From positions 1 through 42,235 of the forward strand of contig CAZZFV010000015.1 in the NCBI GenBank assembly GCA_964653855.1: a stretch of DNA of 42,235 bases, in the 5' to 3' direction. Below are positions 1 to 8,029 of the stretch, piece after piece. Within the stretch, counting starts at the first letter, position 1, and the number at the start of each line of letters is the position of its first letter. The notes beneath the pieces are model-generated. The model searched no databases. It saw only the letters and a program-made list of their open reading frames with translations, and was not told where the DNA came from. Source of the stretch: RGIG3528 sp964653855 (lineage in GTDB: Bacteria; Bacillota; Clostridia; Lachnospirales; Lachnospiraceae). Both the position numbers and the translations under genes were made by a program.

Positions 1-810
1 CGATAACGATGCGTCCGAGCCGTAGTCGTTTGTCACAAAGAGAAGATATGCGTTTCCGATTACCGCGTCGGATGCGGAAACCGTTTTGTAGCCGGATGCG
101 GAAGACGAATCTGCGGTGCCGTCCGTGTAGCACACATCAACGCCCAGGCTGTCGCATGCGGTTGTGAGCTCCGAAAGGATTTCGTCGAGCGTATCGCCCG
201 CGGTTATTGTCACTTCCGCGTTGTTTATCGTGATTTTTCCGTCCGTGGGAGCGGTGGACGCGGTGAGCTTACTCATAACGAGCGCCGGATCGGCTTCCTT
301 GTTTACTTCAAAGCTGTAGCTTTTTACTTCTACGCTGTCGGATAAGGAAACAAGCTTTACATAACTGTTGTCGGAATAAGAACGCCTGTCAACCGTACCG
401 TCAAGAAGTGTTTTTGTGTTGAATTCCGTAGTTTTTGAAATACGGTTTATTTCTTCTTTTAATTGTATTACTTCGTCCTGAAGCGTCGAGCGGTCGTCGT
501 CCGTATAGGAACCGTTTGCGGCTTCAACCGCAAGCTCACGCATACGCTGAACCATTTGTTCGACTTCGATTAATGCGCCTTCCGCCGTCTGTATAACGGA
601 AATTCCGTCGGAGGCGTTTCGTGATGCCTGGTCGAGTCCCGCAATCTGTGTTTTCATTTTTTCCGAAATCGCAAGTCCTGCGGCATCGTCGGCGGCGCAA
701 TTTATTTTGTAGCCGGACGACAGCCTCTCAAGACTTTTTTCGAGAGACGAATTGTTTTTGTTCAAAATGTTGTTGATTTTGAGAGCCGAAATATTGTGGT
801 TTATTCTCAT
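1..810 (-). CDS. hag: Flagellin, N-terminal part (3' end beyond window)
   Basis: Reading the minus strand from the ATG at 810 gives an open frame of 270 codons that leaves the window at base 1 without a stop. It starts MRINHNISAL and contains SLERLSSGYKIN and AADDAAGLAISEKM, the conserved N-terminal D0/D1 helices of flagellins, followed by the coiled region with QMVQRMRELAVEAANG. From about residue 165 the sequence becomes variable and Ser/Thr/Asp-rich, as expected for the surface-exposed D2/D3 part. Flagellin subunits are exported through the flagellar type III apparatus and polymerise into the filament. A ribosome-binding site (GAGGAAG, 815-821 on the complement) precedes the start. The gene lies 48 bp downstream of the large minus-strand gene and is probably cotranscribed with it. 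The C-terminal D0 helix cannot be checked. Identification as a flagellin-family protein is secure; whether it is the major filament subunit is not. Confidence 0.93.
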   Translation of the reverse strand, partial: MRINHNISALKINNILNKNNSSLEKSLERLSSGYKINCAADDAAGLAISEKMKTQIAGLDQASRNASDGISVIQTAEGALIEVEQMVQRMRELAVEAANGSYTDDDRSTLQDEVIQLKEEINRISKTTEFNTKTLLDGTVDRRSYSDNSYVKLVSLSDSVEVKSYSFEVNKEADPALVMSKLTASTAPTDGKITINNAEVTITAGDTLDEILSELTTACDSLGVDVCYTDGTADSSSASGYKTVSASDAVIGNAYLLFVTNDYGSDASLS

Positions 811-858
811 ATGTCTTCCTCGTTTGTGTGCAGGTTAAGCAAAGTGCATTAATAAGTT

Positions 859-3800
859 TTACGCATTCTGTGCCGAATCGATCTGCCTTACGTGTGTCAC
901 AATCGTGCGCGCGATATGGTAAAGAGCTTCCGTTCCCATGGGCGCGGCATCAGAATCCGAAGTGTTTTTGTATGCGCCGTCCGTCTTATATTGATACAGG
1001 TCGTTTTGCACTTCTTCCGTTCCGTAAAAGATTGAATTTATGTGTATTCCGTTTTCGGCAAGCCCGGCGAAGAGATTTAAGCGGCTGTTTTTGAGGGTGT
1101 CGATTGCTTTTCTTGACGCACCCGAAACAAAGCACTTTAAGTCGTTTTCGGTAAGAGTTGCTTCGGCGGAAATTGTTCCGAGCGTTTCCGTCGGAATTTG
1201 CGCAAAAACTTTTTGGGGAGCGGATTCATCCTCGTTATTTATGAGTGTGACGTTGATGTTTATGATGTCGTCGCCCGTATCCACGGGAATTTGATAAAAC
1301 TTGCGCTTTGAAAGCCTGTTCATAAGCTTTACGCCGACATCCGTTTTCTTAAGCGCTTTCACGTCAAGCTTTGTGAGCGTCGGATCATGCTGGATTTCCT
1401 TCTTGAATTCGGTTGTTTCTTTCGCAAAACTTGCGTATGCTTCCTGCATATCCGCATCGCTTGTGAGCGCCGATAAGAAGTCGGGTAATACCGCCCTTTC
1501 ACCCGTCGCGATGGATTTAAAACGCTTCCAGTCCTTAAAAAGCGTTGTGTCGTCGTTCAACAAATTCTTTGCCGCCTCAATGTTTTCGGCGTTTGTGAGA
1601 ATGTTGAAATCTTCCAAAAACCTTGTTGCGTTTGTGCCGTTTGCGGCGATATCCGAAAGATTCTTAACCCAGTCTTCGGCAGTGTAATGCGAATCTTCGG
1701 ATAATTCTTTGATTGTATTATCGACAGATTCGGTCAAATTATTTAGGGTTTCCGCTTCAACCGAATTTTGATTTGAAATTCCGAGACGGATTTTGTTTTC
1801 TATTTTGTCGACGTCACGGTAAATTTTTGAAACATTGTTAAATGTGTCGTTTATGAGCATTTCGTGTCCCGTGACGCGTCCCGAGCGGACGGCGGTCAAA
1901 AGAGTTTTGAGGGACAAAGTTTCACCCGAATTAAAAACGGCGCCGAGTGCAGAGTCCTGAGACTCGGATATCTGGTGAAGCGCCCTGTAAATCGCAAGGT
2001 ATGCGTCTCTTTCTTCCGATGTGAGCGACGATTTTTTGTCAAGGTTCACAAGAAAATTTGAGTATGACACGTCACTTGAAATATTGTTTTCGTCTATTAT
2101 TTTTTGCGCCTTTTCATTTAAAGAATCAATCGACTCGTTTAAAGGATTTATGCCTTCACGAATCATTTTTACGGTGACTTCGGGGCGGAGGCTACTGAGT
2201 GCCGTTTGCAAAGATTTATCGTATTCCGAAACCTTTTCCACGTTTTCGGGGGTGATTTCGGCGGCGGCATATCCGAGGATTCTTGTCGCACGGCGTGACT
2301 CCTCCGTCACTTCTATTCCTGCGTTTTTGAGTAACGAGTCGACGTTCGAAAACGCCTTTTCGATCGAGTCGCCGTATTTTGACTGAGGTGCGGTCATTAC
2401 GGTTTCAAGGGTGTTATTGTATTTGTTTAAATCGTATCCGTATTTTGCCGTGCCCGCCGTATGAAGTTCGTTTACGGTGATTTGCGACGCTTCGCTTACC
2501 GTATCGTAAATAAGAGTCGCCGGCATATTTTCTATTTCTTTTAATTTTGTGCTCGTGTCGCGTAAAAGGTCTACGTCTTCCTGCGTGTAGGAGCCCGGGG
2601 CTGCGCCCGATTGCCTGAAATAATCCGAATAATATCTGTTTTCAAGCATACGGAGATTGTCGATAAGCTTGTTCATCGAAACCGAATCGATGCGCACGCC
2701 TTCTTTTGCGAGACGGTAGCCCGCCTCATAGGTCATTTTTGCCTTAACTTCCTCGAGTTGGCGGCGTGCCTTTATCTGTGCGGCATTTCCCGCGCCCGAT
2801 GCCGAGTATTCTTCCAAATAACGCGGAACAATTTGATTTTCCTTTACTTCCTCTTCCGCCGTGTGGAGATCGGAAAGCGAGAGCTCGATTTTGTCCGCAC
2901 TATATTCACCGGTTTCGGCGGCTTTCTTCGCAACGGCGTAATTGATACCGGCATCGGTTACGTTATTGTTGTTTGATATAATCTGTCTTACCTGACTTGC
3001 GGTTTTTGACAAAAGATTTGCGGATAAGGGATCCTGCCCGACAGATATCGAATCTGCGGCACGCGTAAGGATTTCGTCGTCGGTAAGCTTTATTTTGGTG
3101 ATTTGCGAATATGCCTTCAAATTTTCCGCGGTGAGAGGAATATCTTTCTTTATAAAATCCTGTGCGGCGGTCATTATGTCCTTGCTTTGGCGAAGTCCCG
3201 CCTGAAAAAGCAGGTGACTTACGGGCCCCTGCAACTCTGACCATGCGGCATCGGAAAGCTTTTTCTCGGGATGCGAGTGCGAAGAAACCGCGGAACGTGC
3301 CGTGTTGATGTTTTCAAGCGTCGGAACCAAATTATTTCTTATCAAATATTCGGCTGTTTCCGATGAAACGTTTTTTTCGTTTTTTCCCATTTCAAGCGCA
3401 CGTGACATACGCTTTAAGTTTTCTTCCGTTACGGGAAGATCGGCACGGATGAGCTTTTCGGCGATTTTTTCGGCGTTCGGATCGGAATTTAACACTTTTA
3501 CCGCAAACTCGATGATTTCCGTGCGTGTGTCCTGCTTTTCTTCTATTTGATTTTCGAGCGCGACTTCAAAAACTTCTTTTTGAAGCTTCATTCTGTCAAC
3601 CGCCGCCATAAGCTCGTCGGTTGTCATTCCGAACACGTCAAAGCCTTCGTTTATGAGTTCTTCCATGTCGGACGTGCTGATTTGGTTAGCGGCGCTCTTT
3701 ATGTTTTCTTCGTTTTTTTCGGCTTCGGTTTGGGTACTTTCTTCTTCTTTTTCGGAAGTTACGATTTCACCGTTTTTTGTATAAATGTCCGAAGTGAGGG

Positions 3801-3990
3801 CAGAGTCAAGGCTTTCTTTTTCTGCGGTAAATTCGGTTTCAAATGCCGAAGCGTTAGACTTCTTTGTGCTTTCGGCGCTATAGGATTTATTCGCGCCGAG
3901 TTTTTCGAGTGCGGCACTCAAATTGCTTTTTGAGACTTGCTTATCGGTTGATTCGACGCCGTAGGCGGAAAATGCGTTTTGTATGTTCAT
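859..3990 (-). CDS. Large uncharacterised protein of the flagellar region (possible DUF6240 family)
   Basis: This frame encodes about 1043 residues. I start it at ATG 3990 (MNIQNAFSAYGVES) because a purine-rich AGAGGT precedes it; the frame opens further upstream only through a TTG at 4035 without a good ribosome-binding site. There is no signal peptide or membrane segment. The protein is acidic, Lys/Glu/Ser-rich and mostly helical. It carries degenerate repeated segments built around a 'leucine pair - basic/acidic - (D/N)(L/I)P-x-T-x-EN-L' pattern, for example RADLPVTEENLKRM, NNLVPTLENI and KDIPLTAENLKAY. It resembles large proteins of unknown function that accompany flagellar genes in Lachnospiraceae; I think this is the family catalogued as DUF6240 but cannot verify that here. 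Its place 48 bp upstream of flagellin suggests a cytoplasmic role in flagellar assembly, export or filament control. No catalytic motif is recognisable. Confidence 0.7.
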   Translation of the reverse strand: MNIQNAFSAYGVESTDKQVSKSNLSAALEKLGANKSYSAESTKKSNASAFETEFTAEKESLDSALTSDIYTKNGEIVTSEKEEESTQTEAEKNEENIKSAANQISTSDMEELINEGFDVFGMTTDELMAAVDRMKLQKEVFEVALENQIEEKQDTRTEIIEFAVKVLNSDPNAEKIAEKLIRADLPVTEENLKRMSRALEMGKNEKNVSSETAEYLIRNNLVPTLENINTARSAVSSHSHPEKKLSDAAWSELQGPVSHLLFQAGLRQSKDIMTAAQDFIKKDIPLTAENLKAYSQITKIKLTDDEILTRAADSISVGQDPLSANLLSKTASQVRQIISNNNNVTDAGINYAVAKKAAETGEYSADKIELSLSDLHTAEEEVKENQIVPRYLEEYSASGAGNAAQIKARRQLEEVKAKMTYEAGYRLAKEGVRIDSVSMNKLIDNLRMLENRYYSDYFRQSGAAPGSYTQEDVDLLRDTSTKLKEIENMPATLIYDTVSEASQITVNELHTAGTAKYGYDLNKYNNTLETVMTAPQSKYGDSIEKAFSNVDSLLKNAGIEVTEESRRATRILGYAAAEITPENVEKVSEYDKSLQTALSSLRPEVTVKMIREGINPLNESIDSLNEKAQKIIDENNISSDVSYSNFLVNLDKKSSLTSEERDAYLAIYRALHQISESQDSALGAVFNSGETLSLKTLLTAVRSGRVTGHEMLINDTFNNVSKIYRDVDKIENKIRLGISNQNSVEAETLNNLTESVDNTIKELSEDSHYTAEDWVKNLSDIAANGTNATRFLEDFNILTNAENIEAAKNLLNDDTTLFKDWKRFKSIATGERAVLPDFLSALTSDADMQEAYASFAKETTEFKKEIQHDPTLTKLDVKALKKTDVGVKLMNRLSKRKFYQIPVDTGDDIININVTLINNEDESAPQKVFAQIPTETLGTISAEATLTENDLKCFVSGASRKAIDTLKNSRLNLFAGLAENGIHINSIFYGTEEVQNDLYQYKTDGAYKNTSDSDAAPMGTEALYHIARTIVTHVRQIDSAQNA

Positions 3991-4130
3991 GCGTGACCTC
4001 TTGTCTTTTTTTGTGAAGTTAAAATGCAACTTCAACGGGTTATCAATGAATTATCGAATTGCTTGCGTCTTTTTATAGGAAATATAAAACGGATTTTAAC
4101 CGGTTTATATATGTGTATGCTCCAAAATTT

Positions 4131-4138
4131 ATATCGGT
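4131..4138 (-). promoter_or_regulatory. Possible SigD-like -10 element upstream of the flagellar operon
   Basis: On the minus strand this reads ACCGATAT, close to the GCCGATA(A/T) -10 element of flagellar sigma factor SigD/Sigma28. It lies about 140 nt upstream of the ATG at 3990. A convincing TAAA -35 at the usual 14-16 nt spacing is absent, so the call rests on the -10 match and on the flagellin gene in the operon. The rest of 4036-4273 holds a 7-bp hairpin (arms 4014-4020 and 4028-4034) and nothing else I recognise. Confidence 0.3.
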
Positions 4139-4273
4139 AAAAGTTTTGTGAAAATGAAGTGGGGTAATTTGAACAGAAGTGAGAAGAAGTTGACAATCAA
4201 GCGGAAGAATGCTAATTTTTGACTTATAGGAAGCAAAATTTTTGAAGCTTATTTAAGAAAGTGAGCTTGGCTT

Positions 4274-4792
4274 ATGAAAAAAGAAAAAAATGAGGTCAGC
4301 ATTGTTCGGTCCTCCGCGGCGGAATATTTGACATTTATTACGGCTACCGGGGAAAGTGATGTAAATGCGGTGTACTTTGATGAAAATGTGTGGTTGACGC
4401 AAAAGATGATGGGGCTTTTGTATAATGTGGAGACTCATACGATTAATTATCATTAAAAAAAAATTTTTGCTGACGGTGAGATTGATGAAAATTCAGTTAT
4501 TCGAAAATTTCGAATAACTGCCGCAGACGGTAAGAGTTATGATACCAATCACTATAATTTGAGCGCTATCATTGCTGTCGGTAATAAGGTGGATTCTCCA
4601 CGTGCAGTTCAGTTTCGAAAATGGGCAAACCACATTATCGAGGAGTTTACCGTGAAGGGTTTCGCAATGGACGACGAGCGCCTAAAAAACGGTGGGACGA
4701 TTTTGACAAAAGACTATTTTAAAGAACAATTGGAACGCATTCGTGAGATTCGTCTTTCGGAGCGACGTTTTTATCAAAAGATTACGGATATT
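4274..4792 (+). pseudogene. RhuM-family protein remnant
   Basis: The frame starting at ATG 4274 matches the N-terminal half of RhuM-type proteins: a fragment like VYFDENVWLTQKMMGLLYNV, then ADGEIDENSVIRKFRITAADGKSYDT, NLSAIIAVGNKVDSPRAVQFRKWA, KGFAMDDERLKN and LERIREIRLSERRFYQK. An in-frame TAA at 4454-4456 interrupts it where the family normally has a Leu before the KxIFxDGE motif, and the same frame continues unbroken on the other side. Homology stops abruptly after RFYQKITDI (about 4792), and the following sequence is unrelated intergenic and repeat DNA. The remainder of the family's usual 300-odd residues is missing. RhuM proteins are of poorly known function and usually belong to accessory or mobile DNA, so this is probably the relic of an acquired element. 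One nonsense change plus a 3' truncation makes it very unlikely to be functional. Confidence 0.82.
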
Positions 4793-4846
4793 TCCGGCGG
4801 TGATTCATTTTGTTTTGAATTGCCGCTGATTTTTTTTGAAGTTGTC

Positions 4847-4900
4847 AATGATACACGGATTGCTTGCGTAGCGTTGCACTCTTGCAATCCGTGTATCATT
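4847..4900. repeat. Perfect 17-bp inverted repeat (hairpin)
   Basis: The arm 4847-4863 (AATGATACACGGATTGC) is exactly complementary to 4884-4900, separated by a 20-base loop. No T-run follows on either strand, so it is not a typical intrinsic terminator. The outer 8 bases AATGATAC recur, inverted, at the right end of the neighbouring 100-bp repeat (GTATCATT, 5018-5025), which suggests one composite element of about 179 bp. Confidence 0.75.
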
Positions 4901-4924
4901 CGTAATCCGCTTGGCTGCTTTTCG

Positions 4925-5024
4925 AAAAACGGCTGCTTACTCATGTTTTGGCGGTTCAAAATGTCAAAATTTCTCTTGCAAATAACTTTGCATCGAAAGC
5001 AGAACCTTTTGATCCTTGTATCAT
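4925..5024 (+). repeat. 100-bp dispersed intergenic repeat, copy A
   Basis: This segment matches 17389-17488 base for base except at four transitions (96 of 100 identical), with no gaps. Both copies lie between genes in the same orientation. The repeat contains a small hairpin, TGCAAA-TAAC-TTTGCA. It encodes no plausible protein and carries no transposase. It is probably a non-autonomous or regulatory-type interspersed repeat, because sequence identity ends sharply at the ACT/TGTATCAT boundary. Confidence 0.85.
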
Positions 5025-5059
5025 TTTTATTGTAATCCCGCATAAAATTCACAAAAAAG

Positions 5060-5087
5060 TTGAAATATATGCCAATTGTGGTAAGAT
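5060..5087 (+). promoter_or_regulatory. Putative promoter of glgCD
   Basis: TTGAAA at 5060-5065 is separated by 16 bases from TAAGAT at 5082-5087, a reasonable Sigma-A-type match. It lies about 56 nt upstream of the glgC start and just downstream of the dispersed repeat. Confidence 0.45.
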
Positions 5088-5143
5088 TTATACATACGGG
5101 GTTTTAATTTTTTTCACTACATTTTTTACAGGAGGAGAGACCG

Positions 5144-6418
5144 GTGATAAAAAAAGAAATGATTGCCATGCTCCTTGCGGGAGGGCAGGGTTCCCGTCTC
5201 GGGGTGCTTACGGCAAATATGGCAAAACCTGCGGTTACATATGGGGGCAAGTACAGAATAATTGATTTTGCGCTCAGTAATTGCATCAATTCGGGAGTAG
5301 ACACGGTGGGCGTGCTCACGCAATATCAGCCGCTCAAACTTAATACGCACATAGGAATCGGTATTCCGTGGGATTTGGACAGAAACGTCGGAGGTGTTTC
5401 GATACTTCCGCCTTACGAAAAGAGCACAAATACCGAATGGTATACGGGCACGGCAAATGCCATATACCAAAATCTCAAATACATGGAATATTATAATCCC
5501 GATTACGTGCTGATTTTGGGCGGCGACCATATCTATAAGATGGATTATGAGCTTATGCTTGATTTTCATAAAGAGCACAATGCGGACGTTACGATTGCGA
5601 CGATTCCCGTGCCGATTGAGGAAGCAAGCCGTTTCGGAATCGCGATTGCGGACGATGACGGCAGAATCACGGAGTTTGAGGAAAAGCCGAAGGTTCCGCA
5701 CAGCAACCTTGCTTCGATGGGAATTTATATTTTCTCGTGGAAGATTTTGCGCGAGGCTCTTATCACCATGTCCGAGCAGCCGGGATGCGACTTCGGAAAG
5801 CATATAATTCCCTATTGCTTTAAAAACGGCAACCGGATTTTTGCGTACGAATTCAACGGTTATTGGAAGGATGTGGGGACGCTTGTGTCGTATTGGGAAT
5901 CCAATATGGAGCTTATCGATATTCTTCCCAAATTCAATCTTTACGAGGAATTTTGGAAAATTTATACAAAGACGGATATAATTATGCCCCAATTTATTTC
6001 GCGTACGGCAAGCATCGAGCGCGCAATAATAAGTGAGGGTGCGGAAATCCACGGACGTGTGGTAAATTCCGTGCTTGGTCCCGGAGTCGTTGTCGACGAA
6101 GGCGCCGTTGTCATGGATTCGATCATAATGACGGGTACCCACATCGGCAGGAATTCGGAAGTTTATAAAGGTATCGTTGCCGAAAACTGCGAAATCGGAA
6201 ACAACGTCAAACTCGGCGTGGGAGACGAAAAAGAGAACGTTTGGAAGCCCGCGATTTACTCTGACGGACTTGTGTGCCTGGGTGAAGGATCGGAGATTCC
6301 GGATAATGTTTCCGTCGGCAAAAACGTTGCCATATGCGGAAAAACGGTGCCGGAGGATTATAGTAACGCATATTTGCCGTCGGGCGAAAATATAATAAAG
6401 GCAGGTGAATTAAGTTGA
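5144..6418 (+). CDS. glgC: Glucose-1-phosphate adenylyltransferase, catalytic subunit
   Basis: This 424-residue protein makes ADP-glucose and pyrophosphate from ATP and glucose-1-phosphate, the committed step of bacterial glycogen synthesis. The N-terminal nucleotidyltransferase domain has the intact GGQGSRL loop (residues 13-19), KYRIIDFALSN, the YTGTANAI motif and GGDHIYKMDY with the metal-binding Asp at about residue 128. A second half rich in [LIV]-G-x-x-x-x hexapeptide turns forms the left-handed beta-helix. The length is normal for Clostridia. Translation starts at GTG 5144, eight bases after AGGAGGAG. The stop overlaps the TTG start of glgD (TTGA), so the two are translationally coupled. 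In Gram-positive bacteria the active enzyme is commonly a GlgC/GlgD heterotetramer. The branching enzyme, synthase and phosphorylase genes are not in this window. Confidence 0.96.
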   Translation: MIKKEMIAMLLAGGQGSRLGVLTANMAKPAVTYGGKYRIIDFALSNCINSGVDTVGVLTQYQPLKLNTHIGIGIPWDLDRNVGGVSILPPYEKSTNTEWYTGTANAIYQNLKYMEYYNPDYVLILGGDHIYKMDYELMLDFHKEHNADVTIATIPVPIEEASRFGIAIADDDGRITEFEEKPKVPHSNLASMGIYIFSWKILREALITMSEQPGCDFGKHIIPYCFKNGNRIFAYEFNGYWKDVGTLVSYWESNMELIDILPKFNLYEEFWKIYTKTDIIMPQFISRTASIERAIISEGAEIHGRVVNSVLGPGVVVDEGAVVMDSIIMTGTHIGRNSEVYKGIVAENCEIGNNVKLGVGDEKENVWKPAIYSDGLVCLGEGSEIPDNVSVGKNVAICGKTVPEDYSNAYLPSGENIIKAGELS

Positions 6419-7536
6419 GAGCGATAGGAATTATACTTGCCGGAGGCAATTCAACAAAAATGTCGGGACTTTCCGACAAACGCGCGATAGCCGCAATGCC
6501 TATGGGCGGCGCATACAGAGCAATCGATTTTGCACTTTCGAATATGTCGAATTCGCATGTTCAGAAGGTTGCCGTGCTCACTCAATATAACGCAAGGTCA
6601 CTAAACGAGCACTTAAGTTCATCCAAATGGTGGGATTTTGGGCGCAAACAGGGCGGACTTTTTGTATTCAATCCCACAATTACGCCGGACAACGCATTCT
6701 GGTATCAGGGAACGGCTGATGCGATTGCGCAAAACATGAAATTTTTGAAGAGCAGCCACGAGCCGTATGTCGTAATTGCGTCGGGCGACGGAATATACAA
6801 GCTTGATTACGGAAAGGTGCTTGAGTATCATATCGATAAGCATGCGGACATTACGGTTGTCACAAAGGTTCTTCCCGAAGGAAGCGACGTTTCGAGATTC
6901 GGAATCGTGAAGACGGATGAAGACGGGCGCATAACCGCAATGGAAGAAAAGCCGCTTGTCAATCGTTCAAACAGAATTTCGATCGGTGTTTATATAATAA
7001 GAAGACGTCTTTTGATAGAGCTTCTCGAGACGGCAATGCTCGAAAACAGAACCGATCTCGTGAGCGACATTATCATCAGATATAAGGACGTAAAGAATAT
7101 TTATTCTTATGATCTTACCACCTATTGGAGCAGCATTTCGACCGCGGAAAGCTATTACAAAACAAACATGGACTTCTTAAAGCCCGAGGTTTACAAGTAT
7201 TTCTTTAAGGAGTATCCGGATGTTTATTCGAAGATTGACGACAATCCGCCCGCAAAATACAATCCCGGCGCCAAAACGTTAAATTCGCTTGTCGCAAGCG
7301 GATGCATCATAAACGGAAATGTTGAGGATTCGCTGCTTTTCAAGAAGGTGTATGTGGGCAACAACGTTACGATCAAAAACTCCATTATTCTCAACGATGT
7401 TTATATCGGAGACAATTCGTATATCGAGAATTGCATCGTCGAGAGCCGTGATACAATAAAACCGAATTCCACATATATCGGTGAAAACGGCGAAGTGAAG
7501 GTTGTAATCGTAAAAGGGGAAAGATATAAGATTTAG
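6415..7536 (+). CDS. glgD: Glucose-1-phosphate adenylyltransferase, GlgD regulatory subunit
   Basis: The 373-residue protein is a GlgC paralogue (AMPMGGAYRAIDFALSN, WYQGTADAIAQN, SGDGIYKLDY, then a beta-helix C-terminus). Its substrate-binding loop is degenerate: GGNSTKM replaces the GGxGSRL of the catalytic subunit. That is typical of GlgD, which stimulates GlgC but has little activity alone. It starts at TTG 6415, overlapping the glgC stop by four bases, with AGG-rich sequence a few bases upstream. Shorter than GlgC, it ends shortly after the last hexapeptide turn (KVVIVKGERYKI). Reasonable certainty comes from both sequence and coupling to glgC. Confidence 0.95.
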   Translation: MRAIGIILAGGNSTKMSGLSDKRAIAAMPMGGAYRAIDFALSNMSNSHVQKVAVLTQYNARSLNEHLSSSKWWDFGRKQGGLFVFNPTITPDNAFWYQGTADAIAQNMKFLKSSHEPYVVIASGDGIYKLDYGKVLEYHIDKHADITVVTKVLPEGSDVSRFGIVKTDEDGRITAMEEKPLVNRSNRISIGVYIIRRRLLIELLETAMLENRTDLVSDIIIRYKDVKNIYSYDLTTYWSSISTAESYYKTNMDFLKPEVYKYFFKEYPDVYSKIDDNPPAKYNPGAKTLNSLVASGCIINGNVEDSLLFKKVYVGNNVTIKNSIILNDVYIGDNSYIENCIVESRDTIKPNSTYIGENGEVKVVIVKGERYKI

Positions 7537-7558
7537 AAGAATGTGTGACGGAGAGAGC

Positions 7559-7574
7559 GATACAAGGGTCAAAA
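7559..7574 (-). repeat. 16-bp fragment matching the end of the dispersed repeat
   Basis: GATACAAGGGTCAAAA is an exact reverse-complement match to the right end of the repeat copy at 17389-17488. It lies in the short glgD-spoVG gap. It may be a solo end left by a deleted element or a chance match; the surrounding bases do not extend the similarity. Confidence 0.35.
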
Positions 7575-7630
7575 CGATAAAATATCTTTTGATCTTTGGA
7601 TCGGAGCTATGATGTATCGGAGGAAATGTT

Positions 7631-7897
7631 ATGAATATTACGGATATAAGAATCAGAATGGGCGAAAAGGAAGGAAAGCTTAAGGCGATTGCGTCGATTA
7701 CGATTGACGGAGAATTTGTTGTGCATGATATCAAAATAATTGACGGAGAAAAGGGCCTCTTTATCGCAATGCCGAGCCGTAAGACCGCGGAGGGTGAGTA
7801 CAGGGATATTGCGCATCCCATAAATTCGGAAACACGTACCGCGCTTCAGACGCAGGTTTTAAAGGCTTACGAAAAAGCGGCGGCGGAGAACGTGTAA
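7631..7897 (+). CDS. spoVG: Septation/sporulation regulator SpoVG
   Basis: This 88-residue protein begins MNITDIRIRM and contains LKAIASITIDGEFVVHDIKII and IAMPSRKTAEGEYRDIAHPI, the conserved SpoVG signature, and has the usual family length. SpoVG is a small nucleic-acid-binding protein that in Bacillus influences septation and early sporulation and in other Gram-positives acts as a global regulator. A good ribosome-binding site (GGAGGA) precedes the ATG. The gene follows glgD by 94 bp. Its last five codons and stop lie inside the first unit of a 25-bp tandem repeat (7877-7951); the stop is in the first unit, so the protein is unaffected. The remainder of the neighbourhood is not a sporulation cluster. 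Confidence 0.96.
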   Translation: MNITDIRIRMGEKEGKLKAIASITIDGEFVVHDIKIIDGEKGLFIAMPSRKTAEGEYRDIAHPINSETRTALQTQVLKAYEKAAAENV

Positions 7898-7973
7898 ATA
7901 AGCGGCGGCGGAGAACGTGTAAATAAGCGGCGGCGGAGAACGCGTAAATAAGCGGTGGCGAACGAATGAATAA
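7877..7973 (+). repeat. 25-bp tandem repeat spanning the spoVG stop codon
   Basis: The 25-bp unit beginning GCGGCGGCGGAGAACG and ending GTAAATAA occurs at 7877-7901, 7902-7926 and 7927-7951 (one base different, GCG for GTG). A decayed 22-bp fourth unit follows at 7952-7973, with traces up to about 7995. The first unit encodes the end of SpoVG (AAAENV-stop), and the later ones are untranslated duplications of it. This looks like a recent slippage expansion. Confidence 0.9.
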
Positions 7974-8029
7974 GTCGAGGAAAATGTGTAAGTAAGTCGA
8001 AAGGCAAGGCTTTTTAAAAGGAGGACATT

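Larger units (their letters stand above)
4793..5143. other. Intergenic stretch between RhuM remnant and glgC
   Basis: This 350-bp stretch contains no credible gene. It holds the perfect palindrome at 4847-4900, the 100-bp dispersed repeat at 4925-5024, and the putative glgC promoter and ribosome-binding site (AGGAGGAG at 5130-5137). Short open frames here are formed by the repeat and lack ribosome-binding sites. Confidence 0.6.

Noticed and set aside
4559..5035. Separate gene starting inside the RhuM remnant and running into the repeat
   Set aside because: It is the same frame continuing after the TAA; the last third is translated repeat DNA without similarity to anything.
5126..6142. 338-residue antisense frame opposite glgC
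   Set aside because: It is a shadow of glgC; the plus strand carries all conserved nucleotidyltransferase motifs.
7877..7995. Possible CRISPR array (short regular repeats)
   Set aside because: The units are directly adjacent with no spacers and derive from the spoVG 3' end; no cas genes are nearby.
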